Part shown: positions 8,862 through 17,559 of the stretch, piece after piece
How positions within the stretch are numbered: position 1 is the first letter of the stretch
Layout of the letters: every line of letters starts with the position of its first letter
Source of the DNA: Bacteroides faecichinchillae JCM 17102
Lineage (GTDB): Bacteria; Bacteroidota; Bacteroidia; Bacteroidales; Bacteroidaceae
Direction of reading: 5' to 3'
DNA: 50,358 nt
Assembly: GCF_000614145.1 (NCBI RefSeq)
Contig: NZ_BAKK01000033.1
Coordinates: forward strand, 1 to 50,358
The notes under the pieces: model-generated
What the model saw: the letters and a program-made list of their open reading frames with translations, nothing else
Databases searched by the model: none
Told to the model about the DNA's origin: nothing
Position numbers and translations under genes: made by a program

Positions 8862-9341
8862 TTACAGTGTCGGATCCGGAGATTCTCCGTCATCAGGATC
8901 AGATCCACCGCCATCAGGTAGCGATTCATCATCTTTCGAATCAGGCTTGCTGTCACTCTTATATAAAGTGAAGTCCATCGCCTTACATAATTTCTGAAGA
9001 TCACTTCCCGGATGAAACAACACTTTGCCCTTCTCGATGCAATATGCTTTGAACTCTTTTTCCGTTACTGTAGGAGTACCAGTTTTGAGACTCATTCGGA
9101 AATTTCCCAGATCACCCATCTGAACGATATTTCCTTCCTCCAATACATTGAGGATTTCAAGCAGAAACTCACCGATACACCCTTCGAGTTCTCCTTTGGA
9201 GTAAGAGGAACGTTCGGTGATACGTTTACAGACCTCTTTAACGGAAACTTTCTTTCCGCTGCGTGCCACTGCGTAATACTTTGGAGCTTCGTTTGGTTTC
9301 AATAGGTTCTTTCGAGCCATAATCACATAATTCTGAGCCAT
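8862..9341 (-). CDS. HU/IHF-like DNA-binding protein with acidic tail
   Basis: A 159-residue protein of the Bacteroides HU-like group (MAQNYVIMARKNLLKPNEAP...). After an extra N-terminal segment (residues 1-25, with ARKNLLKPN and YYAVARSGK) comes the HU core with helices around SVKEVCKRITERSSYSKGE and the beta-arm start VQMGDLGNFRMSL. The last 30 residues are rich in Asp, Ser, Pro and Gly, an unusual acidic tail. It would bind or bend DNA; the target is unknown, though the large palindrome and the 35-bp repeats just upstream are obvious candidates. It is the third gene of the leftward cassette. A -7 box lies at 9398-9405. Confidence 0.85.
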   Translation of the reverse strand: MAQNYVIMARKNLLKPNEAPKYYAVARSGKKVSVKEVCKRITERSSYSKGELEGCIGEFLLEILNVLEEGNIVQMGDLGNFRMSLKTGTPTVTEKEFKAYCIEKGKVLFHPGSDLQKLCKAMDFTLYKSDSKPDSKDDESLPDGGGSDPDDGESPDPTL

Positions 9342-9397
9342 AATAATTAGAATTTTAAGTTTTGAAAATTTGAATCATTTTGTAACCGATTACATGA

Positions 9398-9405
9398 CAA
9401 AGATA
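9398..9405 (-). promoter_or_regulatory. -7 promoter box for the HU-like gene
   Basis: CAAAGATA on the + strand reads TATCTTTG on the minus strand, a match to the Bacteroides -7 box TAnnTTTG, about 57 bases before the HU-like start codon. No clear TTTG -33 box is present at the right distance. Confidence 0.55.
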
Positions 9406-9463
9406 CGATGTTGTGAAAGTCGGATGAGGTATAATGACGTACATGGACGTAACGAATGAAACT

Positions 9464-9548
9464 AAAATCATTGGGAAGTTTGTCTTCAATCTTCCCAATG
9501 TTTGAACTCAATCATTGAGAAGTTTTTTTCAAACTTCCCAATGATTTT
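9464..9548. repeat. Large palindrome: 19-bp perfect arms with a partly paired interior
   Basis: The 19 bases at 9464-9482 (AAAATCATTGGGAAGTTTG) are the exact reverse complement of 9530-9548. Between them lie two more copies of the core in alternating orientation: CTTCCCAATG at about 9490 and CATTGAGAAG at about 9513. The whole 85 bases can fold into one long hairpin or present four alternating sites. It lies in the gap between the VirE-like gene and the HU-like gene. Confidence 0.8.
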
Positions 9549-9559
9549 AGAGGGCTTTG

Positions 9560-9594
9560 AAACTGACAAAGTGACAAAAATGCCATATGGTACT
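9560..9594. repeat. 35-bp inverted repeat, distal copy (after the VirE-like stop)
   Basis: The 35 bases from 9560 (starting AAACTGACAAAGTGACAAAA) are the exact reverse complement of 10979-11013, which lies inside the VirE-like gene. This copy ends one base before the last codon of that gene. The flanking bases differ on both sides, so the match is exactly 35 bp. Confidence 0.9.
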
Positions 9595-9595
9595 A

Positions 9596-11919
9596 TTACT
9601 CTGATAATTTGGTATATATACCATGGGATACCTTTTTGATTTTCAAACCATTGAGAGACTTTAGCAACCTATATATTTTACGATTATTGAGACCATATTT
9701 TTCGCCGATCTTGATCGCTTCTTCCGTACTGAAGGTTTCAGGTAATTCATTTATGAAATTACGTGTGCTGTCTGGATTTTTTAATGGATGAGTACTAGGA
9801 GAAGCGATCGATGACAATAATAACCTACTATGCTCATAACAACATAAAATTATTTTCATAGAACGTACGAAATCTTCATCTTTACAGTAGATATCCTGTG
9901 ATAAGTTATTCTCCTCAAATTGTCTGATACGTGTCTGGATCATACTGATACGCATGACAAGTGAAGCATACCGTTTTACTATGGCTTGCAAATCGTCGTT
10001 ACCCTCCAAGGCAACGGAAAATAATAACCGGGCAAAAGTTCGGTTCAAGTGATCCCATTGTTTAAGGCTTAGGTGGAATAGGGCGGGATTGTTTAGGCAA
10101 AAACGATACATTTTCAGAACTTGGGCAGCTAGTGGTTTGAATGAATCTTCTAGTGAGATATTATCGTCTCCCATCTCTTTCCAACGAGGCATTCCACGGA
10201 AAGTATAGTTCAGGATCCTGCTCAACAGCCCATTCTCATAGCTACCAAGTAGGTTGTTCACTTGTCCCGGAGTACCGGTAAGGAACATGGCAAGTTTAGG
10301 GTGACGAATACAAATAGGCTTGATACCATTAGCTTTGAAGGAAGAATCTATATTCTCATGTTCGAATGCTTTTCGAAGCATATCGTCGAAGTTTCCGCAG
10401 TCAAGATTGTTGGCTGTGGACAGGGTTTGTGCTTCGGTATCGAAAATGATACTTCCTTGTGCATCGTTATCTTGCATTTGGGTTTGCATACGAGTATAGC
10501 TGGTGGTAGCTGAGAGAAATAATGTTTTGTAAGCAGGCTTTTCCGGTTCCTCGGGACATTCTTCGTGTGACTTTCTTTTGCGATTACATTCTATTTGCCA
10601 TTGGGTATGTTCATGTTGATAGGTCTTTTGCCGATAGTCACTTGTAGAAATAATCCAATGCTGGATATCTTCCAACAGATAACGTCCGGTTTGAGCAGTA
10701 CTTTTTCCACTACCTGCAGGTGCTATAATAAAACAGAAAATGTGTGGAGAATATTTTTTATGATTATAGATTCCTAATGTCCGGGGCAATGCAGCGCTTA
10801 GTGCTGTCAGGTCGGAGAGTAGAGAGATATCTTTTTCACGATCCTCTACATCTTCAAGAATACATTCGTTTAATAGGTTAGGAAGATTTTTGTACACACA
10901 GTCTTCAAAATGTGGGGTTAGTTTTCGAAATTCTTCTCCTTCCCAATAGGCATCATCCGCTTCTTCTTTTTTATCAAAAGTACCATATGGCATTTTTGTC
11001 ACTTTGTCAGTTTGCGAAACGGGGCTGGAAACGGAATTTTGATGGGGTGTGGAGGAGGTAACCTTTTGATAACCAGATGATAGTATACTTTCTAGTTCTT
11101 TTGTTGGGAAATTACTTTTCTCAATAAAGGGTTTGATCTCGCGTAATATGCTTTCATGTGAATATCCTCTCCGGCAAGCTTCACAGGCAAGTTTGAATAG
11201 ATTGGTATGCCGTTGTCCATTTACGAGTGGATTTAAGAAAATGTAGGACGATAGGAATTTTTTTATTTTTTCTTCGGATACTTCTACTTCGGTAGTGTTA
11301 AGAACGGTACTACCAGATAAGTTTCTGGTATCTGTAGAATTTGTTGCAGAGCATGAAGAAGTGCTACAGAGTTCAAATGTCTGATATAGACTGGCGATGT
11401 AGCCATTGGGTGAGTAAGTAAAATAACACAGGCGACTTTCATCTTTACAAGCAGGATCACTTTTTAACCCAAGAAGATGGTCGTAATAATTGCTCACCAT
11501 CTGTTGTGCTTCTCGGTAGTGTCCGGCGGTGTATTCCACGTAGGCAAAAACTTTCACCCCATCTGTGGGACTTTCGAGTGCTGCAAGGGTATGCGGATCT
11601 TTGGCACAACGTTGAATAATTTCCAAACGGTTGGTACATGGTCATAGTCTAGTCCGACAATATTGCTGGATACAAGGAAATTTTTGATAGCGTGTGCTCC
11701 GTTGAATGTCCCGGCAGGTGTGAAGCAAGGAAGTTTACTTTTTATTTGTTGTGCCGCTTCCCGATCGCCTTCCAAGTAAAAACGTCGGATCGTATTTATG
11801 ATAGACGCATAGACGGGATGGATACACATAATAATGACTTCCGGGAAAGTCATTATTTTAGGATTTTTTGAATACACATTATCATAAACCGAGACTTTGA
11901 TTTCTTCTAATAATTTCAT
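9596..11919 (-). CDS. VirE-N / DUF3987 (primase-helicase-like ATPase) protein, frameshifted near 11631
   Basis: Large cytoplasmic protein of about 774 residues once one base is restored. The N-terminal piece (11919 to about 11630) is the VirE-N domain, including FTPAGTFNGAHAIKNFL and VGLDYDHV; the frame then needs one extra base (CCAACCG to CCAAACCG on the coding strand) to continue with RLEIIQRCAKDPHTL. A middle section around RRGYSHESILREIKPFI resembles primase C-terminal (PriCT-like) helices. The DUF3987 ATPase follows, with Walker A APAGSGKST near residue 400. Such proteins are mobile-element-type replication or DNA-handling ATPases, and in Bacteroides they recur beside capsule loci. One arm of the 35-bp inverted repeat lies inside, at about residues 302-314 (TDKVTKMPYGT). 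Function in this setting is unknown. Confidence 0.8.
10979..11013. repeat. 35-bp inverted repeat, copy inside the VirE-like gene
   Basis: This is the exact reverse complement of 9560-9594, starting AGTACCATATGGCATTTTTG on the + strand. On the coding strand it spells TDKVTKMPYGT in the VirE-like protein. The two copies bracket 1384 bases that encode the ATPase half of the protein. Confidence 0.9.
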
Positions 11920-11943
11920 ACGAATTTGAATATTATAGTTATC

Positions 11944-12067
11944 TACCCCACTATTGGGATAGCAGGAGCAAAAGTAGAGAAGTTGAATTTGAGGATTGTT
12001 TCATAAGTTGAAACAGCTTAAATAATCAAATATATAATCAAAATTTATTAATAATTAACGTGGGGTA
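11944..12067. promoter_or_regulatory. Divergent control region with mirrored TACCCCAC / GTGGGGTA sites
   Basis: TACCCCAC (11944-11951) lies 25 bases before the VirE-like start, and its reverse complement GTGGGGTA (12060-12067) lies 4 bases before the ATG of the divergent 119-residue gene. A minus-strand -7 box TACTTTTG is at 11969-11976. The mirrored 8-mers look like operator half-sites that could tie the two transcripts together; this is inference. Confidence 0.45.
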
Positions 12068-12070
12068 AAC

Positions 12071-12430
12071 ATGACTAAAGAGAAACAAAGAACTTATGAA
12101 TTTCTGGGTAATATAATGGTAAGTTTAATGGATACGGATATTTTGATTACCTATCCTTTTCTGAAGACTGAATTACATATATCCAGTCGTGATTTGAGTG
12201 CAATGAAAAAAGGAAGTAATATGTGTATTTATCAATATGTACGTGTTGTCAGTTGTATAACTGAGCAAATTCATCTGGGTATTTTGATGGATGTATTATT
12301 GAAGCAATTGAAGATTATGTTGGCTACTCACAGTGATCTGGTGATTGGTATGATTCCTCACTGCAAGCATGGGAGTGGACAACCGGAAGAATGGGTTATT
12401 GTCATGCAATGGGATGGAATCTGGGTATAA
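12071..12430 (+). CDS. Hypothetical protein, divergent partner of the VirE-like gene
   Basis: I do not recognise a family. The product is 119 residues, MTKEKQRTYEFLGNIMVSLM..., with no signal peptide. It has a Cys-containing amphipathic middle (CIYQYVRVVSCITEQIHLGI), a GSGQPEEW turn and an aromatic C-terminus (QWDGIWV). SSRDLSAMKKGSN near residue 37 could be part of a helix-turn-helix-like segment, but this is weak. It is transcribed away from the VirE-like gene across a shared control region with mirrored 8-mers, the place where a cassette regulator would be expected. Codon use looks like the neighbours. Confidence 0.6.
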   Translation: MTKEKQRTYEFLGNIMVSLMDTDILITYPFLKTELHISSRDLSAMKKGSNMCIYQYVRVVSCITEQIHLGILMDVLLKQLKIMLATHSDLVIGMIPHCKHGSGQPEEWVIVMQWDGIWV

Positions 12431-12486
12431 AAGGAGAGGATTTAAAAACTTTCTTCTAAATACTTTATAAATTCCTTGAACTATAT

Positions 12487-12494
12487 TACTTTTG
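12487..12494 (+). promoter_or_regulatory. -7 promoter box for ridA
   Basis: TACTTTTG matches the Bacteroides -7 box and lies 57 bases before the ridA start chosen here. A transcript starting here could not use the upstream in-frame ATG at 12476, which supports the start at 12551. Confidence 0.55.
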
Positions 12495-12550
12495 TTCAAC
12501 ACTATTTTTTAATAGTAAATAGAAAACTGATAAACAGAAAAAGAGTAGTT

Positions 12551-12925
12551 ATGAAAAAAGTAATTTGCAGTGAGAAAGCTCCCGGAGCTATCGGGCCGTA
12601 CAGTCAAGCTATTGAAGCTAATGGAATGGTATTTGTTTCCGGACAGTTGCCGATTGATGCCGTAACAGGACAGATGGCAGAAGGTATAGAAGGACAGGCA
12701 CGCCAGTCATTGGAAAATATAAAACATATCTTAGAAGAAGCTGGATTGACGATGGCTGACATCGTTAAGACGACTGTGTTCCTCCAAGATATGTCTTTGT
12801 TTACCGGGATGAATGGCGTATATGCTACTTATTTCGATGGGGCGTTTCCGGCACGTTCGGCAGTTGCTGTAAAAGCATTGCCGAAGGATGCATTAGTGGA
12901 GATTGAGTGTATCGCGGTTCGCTAA
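12551..12925 (+). CDS. ridA: RidA family reactive enamine/imine deaminase
   Basis: A 124-residue protein, MKKVICSEKAPGAIGPYSQA. RidA (YjgF/UK114) hydrolyses reactive enamine and imine intermediates released by PLP enzymes such as threonine dehydratase, protecting other PLP enzymes. Diagnostic motifs are GPYSQA, VFVSGQLP, VKTTVFLQDM, FPARSAVAV and VEIECIAV; the conserved Arg in PARSA binds substrate carboxylate. The start at 12551 is preferred over an in-frame ATG 75 bases upstream, because family members begin at this point and a -7 box lies between the two. Its last 33 bases overlap, tail to tail, the end of folC on the other strand. Confidence 0.93.
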   Translation: MKKVICSEKAPGAIGPYSQAIEANGMVFVSGQLPIDAVTGQMAEGIEGQARQSLENIKHILEEAGLTMADIVKTTVFLQDMSLFTGMNGVYATYFDGAFPARSAVAVKALPKDALVEIECIAVR

Positions 12926-14344
12926 CAGATCGGCCACAATAAAACTGCTGCCTCCCACAAAGATGAAATCTTCCGGGGGGCAGTTTTCTTTTGCTGCCCG
13001 TACTGCATCCACAACAGTAGGATAAGAGCTACCTTTTAGACCGGCTTCGGTAGCCATCTTCATCAATTCATTTTCCGGTAGAGCACGTTTCACACTCGCT
13101 TTGGTAAAATAGTATTTAGCATCTTTGGGCAATAATCTCAACACACTACTGATATCTTTGTCATTGACCATACCGAAAACGATGTGAATATTCTTATGTT
13201 GTTCTTGATGAATTGTTTCAAGCTGTTTGCAGATGTATCGAATACCATCCTCATTATGTCCTGTATCGCAGATAAGATCCGGATACGATTGCAGTTTTTG
13301 CCAGCGTCCCATCAAACCTGTCATTTCGCACACATTGGCTAATCCTTGGTAATAGTCTTTTATCTTCAGATTATATCCTAACTTTTTAAGTTCATCCAGC
13401 GCACATAAAATAGTTTGCATGTTTTCTGTTTGGCAGTTACCGGTTAATTCATAGAAAATTCCGACTACATATTCTATACTTTGATAAGCCAATACTGTTT
13501 TCCTATGGTCGATTAATCTGTTGAGGGTATGGAGAGATTCATTTGGATAAAGCATGTAGAAATATGAATATTCTGATGCATTATCACATTGCATGATAAT
13601 TTCCAGTAACCGTCTGGTCTTTCTCAGATCATCAACAGTCATTAGCGTATAATGACCTTCTTTCTTTCTCAGTTCTTTCGCATAAAAAATGGGGGCTTCC
13701 ATTTCTTTTGCCTTTAGTGTGAAGACACGTTTCACCGGTCCTTCTGCATTACCGATAATTATAGGAGTCTTGTGCTTGATAATACCTGCTTTTTCCTTGG
13801 CTATTTTAGGCAATGTATCTCCAAGATATTGCATATGATCGAAACTGATGTTGGTAATAACACATAAATCAGGTTGAATGATATTGGTGCAATCCAATCT
13901 TCCTCCCATGCCTACTTCAATAACGGCTACATCCACTTTCTGATCGGCAAAATAGCGGAAGGCCATGGCAGTAGTCAGCTCAAAGAATGAAGGATGCAAA
14001 GGTTCGAAGAAAGGGCGGTGTTCTTCTACAAAACGAACTACGTATTCCTCTGGTATCATTTCTCCGTTAATACGGATACGCTCGCGGAAATCAATCAGAT
14101 GAGGAGAGGTGAATAACCCAACACGGTAACCGGCAGATTGTAGAACTGCTGCAATGGTATGTGAACAGGAACCTTTGCCGTTAGTTCCGGCAATATGAAT
14201 AGTTTTAAATTGTTGGTGTGGGTGTCCGAAATACTCATCTAACTTGTGTGTAGTCTCTAATCCCGGCTTATATGCTTTTTCTCCTATCTGTTGAAACATA
14301 GGCACACTTTCATATAAGTACTTTAAAGTGTTCTGATAATCCAT
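12893..14344 (-). CDS. folC: Bifunctional folylpolyglutamate synthase / dihydrofolate synthase
   Basis: Mur-ligase-like cytosolic enzyme of 483 residues that joins glutamate to dihydropteroate or folate with ATP. The P-loop is IHIAGTNGKGSCSHTIAAVL; LFTSPHLIDFRERIRING, AVIEVGMGGRLDCTNII and ITNISFDHMQYLG follow, and DTGHNEDGI plus VFGMVNDKD mark the C-terminal domain. It is longer than the usual 420-440 residues; the extra stretch appears to lie in residues about 225-290 (DDLRKTRRLLEIIMQC onward), between the two domains, and has no feature I recognise. The gene overlaps ridA by 33 bases tail to tail and is divergent from phoH. Confidence 0.92.
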   Translation of the reverse strand: MDYQNTLKYLYESVPMFQQIGEKAYKPGLETTHKLDEYFGHPHQQFKTIHIAGTNGKGSCSHTIAAVLQSAGYRVGLFTSPHLIDFRERIRINGEMIPEEYVVRFVEEHRPFFEPLHPSFFELTTAMAFRYFADQKVDVAVIEVGMGGRLDCTNIIQPDLCVITNISFDHMQYLGDTLPKIAKEKAGIIKHKTPIIIGNAEGPVKRVFTLKAKEMEAPIFYAKELRKKEGHYTLMTVDDLRKTRRLLEIIMQCDNASEYSYFYMLYPNESLHTLNRLIDHRKTVLAYQSIEYVVGIFYELTGNCQTENMQTILCALDELKKLGYNLKIKDYYQGLANVCEMTGLMGRWQKLQSYPDLICDTGHNEDGIRYICKQLETIHQEQHKNIHIVFGMVNDKDISSVLRLLPKDAKYYFTKASVKRALPENELMKMATEAGLKGSSYPTVVDAVRAAKENCPPEDFIFVGGSSFIVADLLANRDTLNLH

Positions 14345-14475
14345 GTTTTATAAAGTTTAACTTAGGACAATCTTTTTTGCCCGTTAATTTGTTTATCTTT
14401 AGAACCATCAATCAGTCATTACACAACTGATGGATGAATGAGATTGCAAATATCAACATTAAAATCTAAGAAATC

Positions 14476-15800
14476 ATGGGAACCAAGAAAAATTTTGTAT
14501 TAGACACGAACGTTATTCTTCATGACTATAATTGTTTGAAGAATTTTCAAGAAAATGATATTTATCTCCCTATTGTTGTATTGGAAGAACTGGATAAGTT
14601 CAAAAAAGGTAATGAACAAATAAATTATAATGCCCGTGAGTTTGTTCGCGAACTAGATACATTGACTGACGATGATCTTTTCTCTAAAGGAGTTAAATTG
14701 GGTGAAGGCATGGGACGTCTGTTTATTGTGACCGGACATGTAGAAGCTCCTAAAGTGCAGGAATCGTTTCCAGTAAAGAAACCGGACCATTTGATTCTGG
14801 CAGTGGCAGAATATTTGGCAGCAAAGAATCCGAAAGTAAAAACGATTCTGGTGACAAAAGATGTAAATTTGCGTATGAAAGCGCGTTCTATTGGTATCCT
14901 TTGCGAAGATTATATTACGGATAAGGTGCTCAATGTGGATATCTTTGAAAAGTCAAATGAGATATTTGATAACATAGACCCTGCTTTGATCGACCGTATT
15001 TATTCTTCAAAAGAGGGAATCGATCTGGGAGAATTTGATTTTAAAGACTTAGTTCATCCTAATGAATGTTTTGTTCTAAAGAGTGACAGAAATAGTGTAT
15101 TGGCACGATATAATCCTTTCACACATACCATTATTCGGGTAACAAAAGCACGTAACTATGGAATTGAACCACGTAATGCCGAACAAAGTTTTGCTTTTGA
15201 AATTTTGAATGATCCGAGCGTGAAGTTGGTGGCACTGACGGGAAAAGCAGGAACTGGTAAAACTTTATTGGCTCTTGCCGCAGCTTTAGGTAAATTAACG
15301 GAATACAAACAGATTTTGTTAGCTCGTCCCGTAGTGCTCTTTCTAATAAGGATATAGGTTTCCTCCCGGGTGATGCTCAGGAAAAGGTGGCTCCTTATAT
15401 GCAGCCTTTATTTGATAACTTAAATGTGATTAAACGTCAGTTTGCTTCTAATTCAAGTGAGGTGAAGCGGATTGAGGATATGCAGAAGAGTGAGCAACTG
15501 GTCATTGAAGCATTAGCTTTTATTCGGGGGCGAAGCTTAAGTGAAATGTATTGTATTATCGATGAAGCTCAGAACTTAACTCCGAACGAAATAAAAACCA
15601 TTATCACACGTGCCGGAGAAGGTACAAAAATGGTATTCACCGGTGATATACAGCAAATTGACCAGCCCTATCTGGATAGTCAATCCAATGGTCTGGTTTA
15701 CATGATTGACCGTATGAAGGATCAAAATATCTTTACACACGTCAATCTTGTGAAAGGTGAGCGAAGCGAACTTAGTGAATTAGCAAGTAACCTGCTGTAA
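14476..15800 (+). CDS. PhoH family protein with N-terminal PIN domain, frameshifted near 15337
   Basis: About 441 residues once one base is restored. Residues 1-140 form a PIN RNase-like domain ([23 protein letters not shown], then a late acidic site in [15 protein letters not shown]). The PhoH ATPase follows with Walker A GKAGTGKT at about 256-263 and Walker B CIIDEAQN in the distal part, then [10 protein letters not shown]. The break is in [13 protein letters not shown]: the sequence GTGCTCTTTC needs a second C to stay in frame. PIN-PhoH proteins are thought to be RNA helicase/nucleases. It is monocistronic, facing the DHOD-like gene across a bidirectional terminator. Confidence 0.87.
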
Positions 15801-15803
15801 TTT

Positions 15804-15869
15804 AAAAATGAAAATGAAGAATTGGCTAACGCTATAATGCTGTATAGTAATTCTTCATTTTTCATTTTT
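15804..15869. terminator. Bidirectional terminator between phoH and the DHOD-like gene
   Basis: An A/T-rich inverted repeat: about 20 bases from 15804 (AAAAATGAAAATGAAGAATT) pair with 15849-15869 (AATTCTTCATTTTTCATTTT) around a 25-base loop, with T-rich sequence on both outward sides. It lies exactly between two convergent genes. Confidence 0.7.
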
Positions 15870-15885
15870 AATTATTCATTCAAAT

Positions 15886-16863
15886 TTATTCTTTCTTTCC
15901 GAAGTATTTTAAGAATTGAGTGCGTTCGAATGTATTGATACCTTGTACATCTTTGGCGTTCAGTTTTCCTTTGAACTGGGCGATTGTTTCAAATCCTTTC
16001 TGGTCCATCCATGTATTTAGGAAGCGTGTAGCTTCTCCAATAAACAGATTGGTATTCTGGTAGATGGCACTGCAAACTTCCACAGCTGACGCACCGGCCA
16101 GGATTGCTTTAACAACGGATTCCGGCTTTGCTACCCCTCCAGAGGCAGCATAATCGATCTTGTCTACTACAGAAGAAGCAATTCCAATCCAACGAAGTGG
16201 TGTGGAAAGAGCTGAGGCTGTACTGAATATTTCGCCGGATGTATGCTCCATTTTCTCGATATTGATATCCGGTTGATAAAAACGATTGAAGAGAACAACT
16301 GCAGCTGCACCGTTTGCATATAATTGGTTAATTAATGCCACAGGATTACTTAAGTTGTCACCAAGCTTCATGATTACCGGAATCTTGATTGTCTTTTTGA
16401 TGTGAGATAAAATATCGATATGACGTTGTTCAAATGAGCCGTATGTATATTGTACATCCGATTGTAAGGCAAGTATATTGATTTCCAAAGCGTCGGCACC
16501 TGCTTCTTCAATGTGTTTGGCAAAGTCGATCCATTCGGAATCTGTATAGCAATTAATGCTGGCGATGATTGGAACGGAGCAAACTTCTTTGCTTTCTTTG
16601 ATCAGAGCCAGATATTCAGATAACTTATGTTCGCGGATGTATTCTTCTAAATAATCACTGCCTTCCGGATAGTAAGCGGGATCTTTCAACTGATCTGCTT
16701 CCATCAGAATTTGTTCTTCGAAAAGTGATTTCAGTACAATAGCACCTGCACCAGCATCGGCTAGTCTTTTATTTTTGCCGGCACTGTTGGTTAGCCCTGA
16801 GCTACCAATAACAATAGGGTTTCTAAGTGAAAGCCCTGCAAAAGTAGTTTTTAAATCGGCCAT
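15886..16863 (-). CDS. Dihydroorotate dehydrogenase-like FMN protein
   Basis: A 325-residue TIM-barrel flavoprotein related to PyrD. It starts MADLKTTFAGLSLRNPIVIG, with the FMN-phosphate region around GIASSVVDKIDYAASGGV. ASINCYTDSEWIDFAK, ALEINIL and IPVIMKLGDN are barrel strands seen in the family. The classical PyrD catalytic loop (Cys or Ser with conserved Asn) is not obvious, so I call it DHOD-like rather than PyrD; a different oxidoreductase substrate is possible. It is the last gene of a three-gene leftward cluster after the YggS-like and DUF4494 genes, with a 15-base gap. Confidence 0.85.
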   Translation of the reverse strand: MADLKTTFAGLSLRNPIVIGSSGLTNSAGKNKRLADAGAGAIVLKSLFEEQILMEADQLKDPAYYPEGSDYLEEYIREHKLSEYLALIKESKEVCSVPIIASINCYTDSEWIDFAKHIEEAGADALEINILALQSDVQYTYGSFEQRHIDILSHIKKTIKIPVIMKLGDNLSNPVALINQLYANGAAAVVLFNRFYQPDINIEKMEHTSGEIFSTASALSTPLRWIGIASSVVDKIDYAASGGVAKPESVVKAILAGASAVEVCSAIYQNTNLFIGEATRFLNTWMDQKGFETIAQFKGKLNAKDVQGINTFERTQFLKYFGKKE

Positions 16864-16878
16864 GGTAATTAAGATTGA

Positions 16879-17553
16879 TTAATTATTGTAATTTCTTTCT
16901 CCGAAAATTTTGCTTCCTACGCGTACCATCGTACTTCCTGCGGCAATCGCTTGGTGATAATCATGTGACATACCCATCGAGAGCTCACGAAAGTGGGTTG
17001 AATCAGCAAACCAAGTTGTTTTTATTTCCTGAAAAAGTCTATCAAGTAAACGGAATTCACTGTCTATTTGTTCAGCATTATCCGTATTGCTAGCCATTCC
17101 CATAAGTCCGCAGAGACGTATATGGGAGAGTTTCTTCCATGTTCCTGCAGCTAGCATCCCTTTGCATTCTTCTGGACTAAATCCGAACTTAGTTTCTTCT
17201 CGGGCAACGTGAATTTGTAAAAGACAGTTCACTATGCGGCCCGCTTTGGCGGCCTGTTTGTTTACTTCCTCCAATAATTTATAAGTATCAATTCCATGTA
17301 TCATCGCTACGTATGGTATCATGTATTTGATTTTGTTCGTTTGCAAATGTCCAATGAAATGCCACTCGATGTCTTTTGGCAAACTTTCGTATTTCGCTGT
17401 CATTTCTTGCACTTTGCTTTCTCCAAAAATACGCTGTCCCGCCTGATATGCTTCTTCTATCGCTTCATTGGGATGGAATTTTGAGACAGCAACTAACCGG
17501 ACTCCTTGAGGAAGTTCGGTTAGTACTTGCTTTAAATTGTCAGCAATACTCAT
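16879..17553 (-). CDS. YggS/PROSC family PLP-binding protein
   Basis: A 224-residue single-domain PLP protein with the fold of alanine racemase N-termini. Lys25 in LVAVSKFHPNEAI is the PLP Schiff-base lysine. IFGESKVQE, WHFIGHLQTNK, HGIDTYKLLEEVNK, LLQIHVAREETKFGF and LSMGMSHDYHQAI are all family motifs, and the C-terminus binds PLP phosphate in GSTMVRVGSKIFGER. Members have no known catalytic activity and help balance PLP and amino-acid/keto-acid pools. It starts 6 bases after the DUF4494 stop and probably shares its transcript. Confidence 0.93.
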   Translation of the reverse strand: MSIADNLKQVLTELPQGVRLVAVSKFHPNEAIEEAYQAGQRIFGESKVQEMTAKYESLPKDIEWHFIGHLQTNKIKYMIPYVAMIHGIDTYKLLEEVNKQAAKAGRIVNCLLQIHVAREETKFGFSPEECKGMLAAGTWKKLSHIRLCGLMGMASNTDNAEQIDSEFRLLDRLFQEIKTTWFADSTHFRELSMGMSHDYHQAIAAGSTMVRVGSKIFGERNYNN

Positions 17554-17559
17554 GATTAT

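Noticed and set aside
8240..11919. Complete prophage
   Set aside because: There are no capsid, tail, portal, terminase or integrase genes; only endolysin-like and replication-like genes are present.
12476..12550. Longer N-terminus for RidA
   Set aside because: A -7 box lies inside this stretch and RidA proteins begin at the MKK encoded at 12551.
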